Shown piece after piece: positions 1-6,167 of a DNA stretch of 9,309 nucleotides (positions are counted from its first letter, which is position 1; every line of letters starts with the position of its first letter). The notes beneath the pieces are model-generated. The model was not told the origin of the DNA and did not search any database. It saw only the letters and a list, made by a program, of their open reading frames with translations. The DNA is from Thermotoga sp. (GTDB taxonomy: Bacteria > Thermotogota > Thermotogae > B3-G13). The stretch spans positions 1-9,309 of the forward strand of contig QNAT01000023.1 in the NCBI GenBank assembly GCA_003641555.1, given 5' to 3'. The position numbers and the translations under genes are program-made.

Positions 1-1
1 A

Positions 2-553
2 GTTCTACAGCGAAACATGGAGAAAAAGCAGAAAGAATTACGCATACTTTCCGCGGGTTGCTCATCTGGAGAAGAACCATATACCTTATCGATAATATTG
101 CACGAAATGGTAGATGATCTTAGGGATATCGATGCGAAGATCGTGGGAATAGATATAGATGAATCGGCTTTGAAAAAGGCGGAAAGGGGTATTTATGACG
201 AACGTTCTGTAAAAGATGTTCCCGGGAAATATTTAGATAAGCACTTCGATATCCTCCCCTCTGGATATTCTGTTAAAGAACACGTACGTAGACTCGTGAG
301 GTTTCATAAGATCAATCTTTTCGATTCTACAAATCTACTGAGAGTTGGCAAACAATTCGATTTTGTCTTCTGCAGAAATGTGCTTATTTATTTCTCAGAT
401 GAATCGAGAAGACAGGTAGTAGAAAATCTTTATATGATGATGAAACCTGGGGCATATATCTTTCTCGGTTACTCGGAATCTATGACCAGGATAACGCGCG
501 CATTCAGAATAAAAAGGGCAGGAAATACCTTGGTTTACCAAAAACCTATGTGA
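2..553 (+). CDS. cheR: Chemotaxis protein methyltransferase CheR, C-terminal part (5' end outside window)
   Basis: CheR transfers methyl groups from S-adenosylmethionine to glutamates of chemoreceptors, giving sensory adaptation. What remains is the SAM-binding catalytic domain. The family signature SAGCSSGEEPYTL lies at about 50-88, followed by VGIDIDESALKKAERGIY with its acidic SAM-contacting residues, then FCRNVLIYFS near 368-397 and LGYSES near 463-480, all strong CheR hallmarks. The frame stays open to the left edge and reads VLQRN before the ATG at 17. The CheR N-terminal helical domain normally precedes this point, so that ATG is internal and the gene is cut by the window. It ends with TGA 12 bases before cheY. 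Its likely substrate is the double-hairpin receptor encoded downstream, which carries candidate methylation sites. No beta-subdomain peculiarity is visible. Identification is secure; the N-terminus is unseen. Confidence 0.96.
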   Translation, partial: VLQRNMEKKQKELRILSAGCSSGEEPYTLSIILHEMVDDLRDIDAKIVGIDIDESALKKAERGIYDERSVKDVPGKYLDKHFDILPSGYSVKEHVRRLVRFHKINLFDSTNLLRVGKQFDFVFCRNVLIYFSDESRRQVVENLYMMMKPGAYIFLGYSESMTRITRAFRIKRAGNTLVYQKPM

Positions 554-565
554 GAAGGTGAAGTT

Positions 566-943
566 ATGACCAGAATTTTGATCGTCGATGATTCACAGAT
601 GACACGTAACTTCCATACCTATGTCTTAAGATCTGCGGGATTCGACGTAATAGACGCCTCGGATGGAGCAGAGGCATTAGAAATATTGTACAGAGAAGGG
701 AATATAGACTGTATTATCACTGATCTGAATATGCCCAATGTAGATGGTTTTACTATGATAAAGAGGATTCGAGAAGATCCTGTTTTCACTGATCTACCCA
801 TAATAATAGTTTCTACACTCGATGAGATAAAAGATAAAGAAAAAGGCTTTACTATCGGAGCAAATTTCTATATTATAAAACCTATTGTACCCCAGGTTTT
901 GGTTGAACATGTGAGGATCGCTGTGGGAGGAAACAAAGGATGA
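566..943 (+). CDS. cheY: Single-domain response regulator, CheY-like
   Basis: This is a 125-residue receiver domain with no output domain, the usual CheY size. It should accept phosphate from CheA and carry the signal to a motor or another target. The acidic pair is D8/D9 in ILIVDDS, the phosphoacceptor is D53 in IITDLNMPNVDG, the switch Ser/Thr position is S83 in IIIVST, the aromatic switch position is Y102 and the conserved lysine is K105 in YIIKP, so all catalytic positions are filled. The start is ATG 566 with GAAGGTGA just upstream. The gene overlaps cheA by four bases (ATGA), which implies translational coupling with its kinase. The sequence alone does not say whether the output is flagellar, pilus-based or something else, because no motor gene is in the window. 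It could also act as a phosphate sink for the two-HPt CheA. Confidence 0.95.
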   Translation: MTRILIVDDSQMTRNFHTYVLRSAGFDVIDASDGAEALEILYREGNIDCIITDLNMPNVDGFTMIKRIREDPVFTDLPIIIVSTLDEIKDKEKGFTIGANFYIIKPIVPQVLVEHVRIAVGGNKG

Positions 944-3591
944 AAAAAAGGTTTACCTCTGAGGATATAGAACTCCTGCGAGAGATATTGGAAGAAAGTC
1001 CCCAATATTTAGAAGGGATAGAAGACAATATCCTTTCTTTAGAAAAAAATCCCTCAGAAGAAATCATAGATGAAGTTTTCAGAACCTTTCATTCCTTAAA
1101 GGGAATTACTGGCTTTGTTGATCTGCCCTCCGTCACAAAAACTTGCCATTCATTGGAATCCCTTGTTAAGATGATCAAAGAAGATAAAGCAACTATCACG
1201 AATTCCATCATAGATTTATTGTTAGATGGAACAGATTTGATCAAAGAAATAATGGCTAACATAGAAAGTGCTATATCCAATTATAATGGGGGAGAAATAG
1301 AAATAGATGTTATTGGCTTGGGTGAAGATGAAATAGAGAAAAGGGTACAGGACATAAGCAATCTGGAAGTGGAATCGAAACCTGAGCGAGAAGAGATTAT
1401 TCCCGAAAAGGATATTTCTGAAGGAATCCTTTCGGATACATTCCTAACCGAGTCTCTTAATGATTTCACAGAGGAATTTTCTGAGAATATCAGCGAGCTG
1501 GATGAATTGATGTTGAATCTGGAAAATCATCCCGAAAATAAAGAATTGATAGCAGACATCATGAGAGCCTTTCATACTATAAAAGGAGGTGCAAGACTCC
1601 TTATCTCTCTGAATCCAGAACCGAATATCTTACTGAGTTTAAAACGAGTAGAGAAGATATCTCATAGTCTCGAAGATGTATTTCAATCTGTCCGAGAATC
1701 AGGTACAGATTTTCCAACAACTCTCGTAGATCTTATTTACCCTGGTATAGATATGCTGAAAGCATTGAACAACTCCATACTCCAGAATGAAACTCCCGTT
1801 GAAATCGAGAATTATATAGAAAAGCTCGAAAAAAGCCTGGATGAACTGGCATCTGAGCAAAAGGTGCAAAAAAGAGTAGAAGGCAAAAGAGAAGAAACAG
1901 AAATCCCTCCAAGTTTTCAGGCGTTTTTGAATATAACAGAGCAATTTTTAGATTTCGCCGAGCATTTCAATATCAAAGAAGGAGATATAAAACAACTCGA
2001 AAGAATGGCAACTATGACGATTTCCGCATTAAACGCCGTGGAACTCAAAAAGGTAGATACCGTACAGAAGATCTTAAAAGCAGCGGAAGAAAAAAATTCT
2101 AAAGTTTATAAAGATAGATTGAAGAATTTTTCTACATGGTTTGCGGATGTCGTATCTCGCTACACTCGTATAACGGCTACCATTTCTCCAGAAGATGAAA
2201 CAAAGAGAATTGGCGAATTACTCAAAGAAGATGAGAAGATCTCAAATCAAATTCTTGAACAGGCTCTCGTTGAACAAAAAGGAACATCAGAGAAGATAGG
2301 TAAGATACTCCAGAAAAAAGGGATTACTTCAGAAGAAATAAGTACCGCTTTGATGAAACAATCGGCCGCAAGGCGCAAAGCCATAGAGAAAACACTACCC
2401 ACAGCTTTAACAACCCGTACTATCCGTGTAAATAGCGAAAAACTCGACAAATTGATGAACCTTGCCGGTGAAGTCCTTACACTTAAAAATCAATACCAAC
2501 ATATAGCAAAGGAAGCGGAACTGGGCGTTCAAAGTGTGACTAAAAGATTAAAGAATTCTGTTGCCGAGATGTCACGATTATCGAACGAACTCCAGGCTGT
2601 AGTAATGTCTATGCGGATGGTCCCAATAGGAACCCTGTTCAATAAGTATAAGAGAACAGTTCGAGATCTTGCTAAGAGTCTTGGAAAGAAAATAGAATTG
2701 TATATGGAAGGTGAGGAAACAGAGGTAGATAGAAATGTTCTGGAAAAATTAGCGGATCCTATAACACATATGGTGAGGAATTGCGTTGATCATGGAATAG
2801 AACTCCCCACTGAAAGAAAAGCAATCGGAAAAAATGAAACGGGATATATACGATTCAAGGCATATTATCGTGGAAGTTACGTTTTCGTGGAAGTTGAAGA
2901 TGATGGAAAAGGCATTGATCCAAATGCTGTAAGAGCAAAAGCGATAGATAAAGGCCTGGTATCACCTGAAGAAACTATGAGATACAATGATGAAGAAATT
3001 TTGAATTTCATCTTCATCCCGGGATTCAGTACTTCAGAGGTCGTTTCAAATGTTTCAGGGAGAGGAGTAGGGATGGACGTTGTTAAGACGAATGTAGAAT
3101 CTATGGGTGGAAAAGTCTATGTGGATTCTAAGGTAGGCAAGGGTACGAAGATAACAATGAGAATTCCGCTTTCTCTTTCGATCTTCAAAGGTCTTATGGT
3201 TGAAATAGGTTCACAACAGTATATATTACCTCTTGATGTTGTAGAAGAAACGATCAAAGTTAACATGAAAAAGATACATAATTACAAAAATTTTATGCTC
3301 GTAGAGGTGAGAAGCGAGACTATTCCTCTCTTTATAGCTGAAGAACTTCTGAATGGGCTTCACATTGAATTGAAGGAAAAGAGCTTTGAATTCGATTTGG
3401 TTCCTTTAGTCATTGTATCCGAGGAAGGGAATAGATTTGCTTTAGTCGTGGATCAATTTCTTGAAGAATCTGAATTCCTTATAAAAAGTATTCCTGATTA
3501 TCTCAGGTCGGATAGCTTCATTACAGGAGTTACGATCCTCGGAGATGGTACACCTGTTCTTATATTGAATCCAACGAAAGTGGTGAGGTAG
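940..3591 (+). CDS. cheA: Chemotaxis histidine kinase CheA with two HPt domains and a GspE-N-like repeat
   Basis: This is an 883-residue kinase, longer than the roughly 650-residue E. coli CheA. Domains in order: HPt1 (about 5-110, phospho-His H51 in FHSLKGITG); HPt2 (about 168-300, H212 in FHTIKGGARL, with an extra segment after it); a helical region (about 324-415) without an obvious phospho-His; a tandem repeat IGELLKEDEKIS and IGKILQKKGITS (423-475) resembling the GspE/MshEN N-terminal fold; the dimerisation helices (about 494-555); the ATPase domain with N box HMVRNCVDHGIE (610-621), G1 EDDGKGID (653-660), GFSTSEVVSNVSGRGVGMD (695-713) and GKGTKI (733-738); and a CheW-like regulatory domain (about 749-883). 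No recognisable P2 (CheY/CheB-docking) domain is present. ATG 940 follows GGAGG at 926-930 and overlaps cheY. The TAG stop abuts the next gene's GTG. Catalytic residues look intact, so this should be an active kinase with two phosphorylation sites. Confidence 0.97.
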   Translation: MKKRFTSEDIELLREILEESPQYLEGIEDNILSLEKNPSEEIIDEVFRTFHSLKGITGFVDLPSVTKTCHSLESLVKMIKEDKATITNSIIDLLLDGTDLIKEIMANIESAISNYNGGEIEIDVIGLGEDEIEKRVQDISNLEVESKPEREEIIPEKDISEGILSDTFLTESLNDFTEEFSENISELDELMLNLENHPENKELIADIMRAFHTIKGGARLLISLNPEPNILLSLKRVEKISHSLEDVFQSVRESGTDFPTTLVDLIYPGIDMLKALNNSILQNETPVEIENYIEKLEKSLDELASEQKVQKRVEGKREETEIPPSFQAFLNITEQFLDFAEHFNIKEGDIKQLERMATMTISALNAVELKKVDTVQKILKAAEEKNSKVYKDRLKNFSTWFADVVSRYTRITATISPEDETKRIGELLKEDEKISNQILEQALVEQKGTSEKIGKILQKKGITSEEISTALMKQSAARRKAIEKTLPTALTTRTIRVNSEKLDKLMNLAGEVLTLKNQYQHIAKEAELGVQSVTKRLKNSVAEMSRLSNELQAVVMSMRMVPIGTLFNKYKRTVRDLAKSLGKKIELYMEGEETEVDRNVLEKLADPITHMVRNCVDHGIELPTERKAIGKNETGYIRFKAYYRGSYVFVEVEDDGKGIDPNAVRAKAIDKGLVSPEETMRYNDEEILNFIFIPGFSTSEVVSNVSGRGVGMDVVKTNVESMGGKVYVDSKVGKGTKITMRIPLSLSIFKGLMVEIGSQQYILPLDVVEETIKVNMKKIHNYKNFMLVEVRSETIPLFIAEELLNGLHIELKEKSFEFDLVPLVIVSEEGNRFALVVDQFLEESEFLIKSIPDYLRSDSFITGVTILGDGTPVLILNPTKVVR

Positions 3592-4359
3592 GTGGCAAAG
3601 ACGATCGCCTTTGCTAATAGGAAAGGAGGTTGTGGAAAGACAACATTGGCTTACAATGTGGTTTCTTATATATCGAAGATCAATAAAAGGGTGCTTGCTA
3701 TCGACTTCGATTCTCAGGCACAAATGACATTGTATGCGGGTTTAATGCCCCACACGATCGAATATGGCATATATGAAATGTTGATGTATTTTTTAAATAA
3801 AGGAAGAAGATTACAGAAATGCATGAAACAGGTGAGAAATATGTTCATAATACCAGCAAATCAAAATCTCGCATCTTTTGATACTGCAATTGTCAATTTT
3901 GAACATAAAGAGATGATACTCAGAGACCTTCTTATGGAAATAGAAGCGGAATACGATTATGTTATAATCGACACACCCCCATCTTTAGGATACAGCACGA
4001 TTAATGCCCTTGCAGCTTCGGATTTTGTTGTAATTCCTGTTAAGACGGATTTTTTATCTCTCGCAGGCTTAGCGCAGATGATGAAGGTGTTTTACAAAGT
4101 AAACGTCACATTGAATCCATTACTTCAACTGTTGTGTGTTGTTCCAACTATGTTTGATACCCGAACTCGTATCTCGCATGAAGTCCTCGAGGAACTCAAA
4201 GATAATTTCGGACCGTCTATGGTTTCCGATCCTATCAGAGTAGATGTCAAAATAGCAGAATCAGCCAGTCATGGCCTCTCTATATTCGATTACAAACCTA
4301 AGAGTAGGGGAGCACAAGATATCAAAGGGTTAGTAGACTTTCTCTTAGAAAAGATGTGA
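3592..4359 (+). CDS. ParA/Soj-family partitioning ATPase, chemosensory-cluster type
   Basis: This is a 255-residue P-loop ATPase of the small ParA type without an N-terminal helix-turn-helix. ParA dimers bind DNA non-specifically when ATP-bound and are released by a partner protein, moving cargo over the nucleoid. The deviant Walker A motif is NRKGGCGKTT (9-18, with signature K11 and K16), Walker A' is IDFDSQAQMT around D40, and Walker B is VIIDTPPSL with D127. The C-terminal stretch IAESASHG followed by KPKSRGAQ is typical of ParA/Soj. No parB or parS-like site lies nearby. Instead the gene sits between cheA and a soluble receptor, as in the Rhodobacter PpfA/TlpT locus, so its cargo is inferred to be the cytoplasmic receptor array rather than DNA. 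GTG 3592 immediately follows the cheA stop, with GTGAGGT just upstream, so translation should be coupled. The Cys in the P-loop replaces the usual Val. Confidence 0.93.
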   Translation: MAKTIAFANRKGGCGKTTLAYNVVSYISKINKRVLAIDFDSQAQMTLYAGLMPHTIEYGIYEMLMYFLNKGRRLQKCMKQVRNMFIIPANQNLASFDTAIVNFEHKEMILRDLLMEIEAEYDYVIIDTPPSLGYSTINALAASDFVVIPVKTDFLSLAGLAQMMKVFYKVNVTLNPLLQLLCVVPTMFDTRTRISHEVLEELKDNFGPSMVSDPIRVDVKIAESASHGLSIFDYKPKSRGAQDIKGLVDFLLEKM

Positions 4360-4363
4360 GGAG
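4358..4363 (+). promoter_or_regulatory. Ribosome binding site of the TPR gene
   Basis: GAGGAG overlaps the parA stop codon and lies 4 bases before GTG 4368 (6 bases if only GAGG pairs). It favours GTG 4368 over the upstream in-frame GTG 4356, and places the ParB-like motif right at the N-terminus. Confidence 0.6.
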
Positions 4364-4367
4364 TATA

Positions 4368-4688
4368 GTGAGAAACAAAAAGCTCGGAATGGGTTTGAAA
4401 GATCTATTAGATCTCGATGTTAAAACTTTATTTGGGGAAGCGATCAGACTCGATGAGGCTGGAAAGATATTTCAAGCTTATCACCTTTATATGAAGATCT
4501 CTGAAATAGATAGATCGCCCACAGCGAGCAAAGCCTTTAACAACGCTGCCATCATACTGGCAGAAAATGGTTTCATAAAAGATGCAATAGCATTGTTGGA
4601 ACACGCCGTTAGCCTTGATCCGGATAGCGAAGATGTTAAACGGAATCTTGAGGTACTCAGAGGTGATAGTGATGATAATGGGGATTGA
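4368..4688 (+). CDS. Small TPR protein with ParB-like N-terminus (probable ParA partner or adaptor)
   Basis: This is a 106-residue protein in two parts. Residues 1-16, MRNKKLGMGLKDLLDL, resemble the extreme N-terminus of ParB/Spo0J (pattern K-x-LG-[RK]-G-L-x-x-L-[LF]), the segment that stimulates ParA ATPase; the usual Arg/Lys position is Met8 here. Residues about 25-100 form two TPR-like helix pairs, from AIRLDEAGKIFQAYHLYMKI through KAFNNAAIILAENGF to DAIALLEHAVSLDPDSEDVK. TPRs mediate protein-protein contacts, including with Hsp70s. The start at GTG 4368 is preferred because GAGGAG lies at 4358-4363. A GTG at 4356, overlapping the parA stop, would add four residues but has no comparable Shine-Dalgarno. 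The 3' end overlaps the hsp70 gene by 17 bases. There is no J-domain HPD motif. The TPR call is fairly secure; a role linking ParA to Hsp70 is inference. Confidence 0.85.
   Translation: MRNKKLGMGLKDLLDLDVKTLFGEAIRLDEAGKIFQAYHLYMKISEIDRSPTASKAFNNAAIILAENGFIKDAIALLEHAVSLDPDSEDVKRNLEVLRGDSDDNGD
4659..4666 (+). promoter_or_regulatory. Ribosome binding site of the hsp70 gene
   Basis: AGAGGTGA sits inside the end of the TPR gene, 5 bases before ATG 4672. It sets the Hsp70 start so that the protein begins MIMGIDFGTTNS, as expected for the family. A second ATG at 4678 is 11 bases away and less well placed. Confidence 0.65.
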
Positions 4689-6153
4689 TTTCGGTACGAC
4701 GAATTCACTTGGTGCATATATAGATAAGTCTAAAAAACCTGAAGTTATTATTAATGAAAGAGGTATGCGTTTAACTCCATCGATCGTATTCTTTAAGAAT
4801 CCTCAAGAAGCTGTGATAGGGGAACTTGCTCGTTCTCAGATGCTCGTTCGTCCCGGGCAAACGATCTTCCGTGTGAAGAGAAAGATGGGAACGAGGCACA
4901 TATATAAGATCTTTGACAGAGAATACACCCCTTCTGAAGTAGGAAGCCTGATCCTGAGAAAAATCAAAAAATATACTTCTGAATATCTTGATAAGGAAGT
5001 GAAAAAGGCTGTTATTACGGTACCTGCTTACTTCGATGATAACCAACGCCAGGCTGTTCTACAGGCAGCGAAATTGGCTGATATAGAGATTATGAAGCTC
5101 TTGAACGAACCCACTGCAGCTGCACTGGCTTATCAACTTTATTCCAGGGATACAGGAACGATATTGGTGTTAGATTTAGGAGGAGGTACTTTCGATATCA
5201 CTCTAATGAGATGTACAAAGGGGCTTTTCGAGGTCCTTACCACCGGAGGCAGTACCGAACTCGGAGGAGCAGATTTCGATAACATACTGGCTAAATGGGT
5301 AATTGAAACGATGAAAGAAAAGGATAATGTGGATCTCTCTAAGGATCCGATTGCCTTACAGCAGATCTACAATTGTATCGAAAGGACCAAAGTAGATCTT
5401 TCAACTACTACTGAATCTACGGTCGTAATTCCTTACATAGCCATGAACAAGGATGGCCCAATTCACGTGAACCTGGAAATATCGAGGGAAAGATTTGAAA
5501 ATCTTACCGATGATTTGTTTCAAAAGGCAAAGCAATTGGTTATTTCAACGTTGAATGAGATCGAATTCGATCCCGATGATGTAGATATCGTTGTTTTTGC
5601 AGGCGGAGCAACACGTATGCCAAGATTCAGAGAAGAGATGGGTAAGATCTTCAAGAGATCTGAAATAAAAACTGACATCAATCCTGATGAGGTCGTTGCA
5701 TTAGGGGCAGCCGTTCAGGCCGCGATCATCGAGGGGCGAATAAAACATGTAGAATTGAAGGATATCTTACCCCATAATCTGGGAATCTTAGATGATGAGG
5801 GAAGGTTTGTACCAATCATAGAGAGAGGAAAGGTGTATCCTACCGTATCTACTAAAATCTTCACGAATACTCAGGATGAACAAAATACCGCTAATATAGA
5901 AATATTACAAGAGCGGAGTGATAGAATCGTAAGTCTTGGAAACTTTCAATTCAAGTCAAAAAGTAAATGGAAGAAAGGAGAAGCTAACATAGCAGTTAGT
6001 TTCAACATAGATGGAAATGGAGTCTTAAACGTTTCAGCTGAAGATATCGATACTCATGAAGCGGAGGAGGTGATCATATCCAATGGGATCCTTTCATTGG
6101 ATAATAACCCCGACCATACGGAACGCAGAGGGCCGGGAATAAAAATTTTGTGA
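4672..6153 (+). CDS. Hsp70/DnaK-family protein lacking the C-terminal lid
   Basis: This is a 493-residue Hsp70, against about 610-640 for DnaK. The ATPase domain (about 1-355) is complete: MGIDFGTTNS (phosphate 1), a Lys equivalent to DnaK K70 at K69 in FRVKRKMG, NEPTAAALAY with E146, VLDLGGGTFDIT (phosphate 2, T173), TELGGADFD, and VVFAGGATRMP (adenosine). The loop insertion seen in proteobacterial DnaK after the K70 region is absent. The linker reads VELKD (360-364) instead of VLLLD. A beta substrate-binding domain follows, including DIDGNGVLNVSAEDID-like sequence (read as FNIDGNGVLNVSAED, 444-457). The protein ends 21 residues after ISNG, so the helical lid is missing. Start ATG 4672 has AGAGGTGA at 4659-4666; longer in-frame starts add residues unlike any Hsp70. 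It is embedded in the che operon with no dnaJ or grpE, so it is probably a dedicated chaperone or ATP-driven switch rather than housekeeping DnaK. Confidence 0.94.
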   Translation: MIMGIDFGTTNSLGAYIDKSKKPEVIINERGMRLTPSIVFFKNPQEAVIGELARSQMLVRPGQTIFRVKRKMGTRHIYKIFDREYTPSEVGSLILRKIKKYTSEYLDKEVKKAVITVPAYFDDNQRQAVLQAAKLADIEIMKLLNEPTAAALAYQLYSRDTGTILVLDLGGGTFDITLMRCTKGLFEVLTTGGSTELGGADFDNILAKWVIETMKEKDNVDLSKDPIALQQIYNCIERTKVDLSTTTESTVVIPYIAMNKDGPIHVNLEISRERFENLTDDLFQKAKQLVISTLNEIEFDPDDVDIVVFAGGATRMPRFREEMGKIFKRSEIKTDINPDEVVALGAAVQAAIIEGRIKHVELKDILPHNLGILDDEGRFVPIIERGKVYPTVSTKIFTNTQDEQNTANIEILQERSDRIVSLGNFQFKSKSKWKKGEANIAVSFNIDGNGVLNVSAEDIDTHEAEEVIISNGILSLDNNPDHTERRGPGIKIL

Positions 6154-6160
6154 AGGAGGT
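6153..6160 (+). promoter_or_regulatory. Strong ribosome binding site of the receptor gene
   Basis: AAGGAGGT, nearly the full anti-16S complement, lies 7 bases before ATG 6168. It rules out the in-frame GTG 6150, which would place the Shine-Dalgarno inside the coding region. It is the strongest ribosome binding site seen in the cluster, fitting high receptor stoichiometry. Confidence 0.8.
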
Positions 6161-6167
6161 AAGTAAT

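Noticed and set aside
17..553. ATG 17 as the true start of a short CheR
   Set aside because: The frame is open to the left edge, and the CheR N-terminal helical domain should precede this point; the gene is cut by the window.
1909..2184. Third, degenerate HPt domain in CheA residues 324-415
   Set aside because: The region is helical and of suitable length, but there is no phospho-His context and the hydrophobic pattern aligns poorly with HPt1.
4615..4671. Longer N-terminus for the Hsp70 starting upstream in the TPR gene
   Set aside because: The extra 19 residues are unlike any Hsp70 start and overlap the TPR coding sequence; AGAGGTGA points to ATG 4672.
4368..4688. J-domain cochaperone partner for the Hsp70
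   Set aside because: The small protein has TPR-type helices but no HPD motif.
6150..6167. GTG 6150 as receptor start
   Set aside because: The AAGGAGGT Shine-Dalgarno at 6153-6160 would lie inside the gene; it is correctly spaced for ATG 6168.
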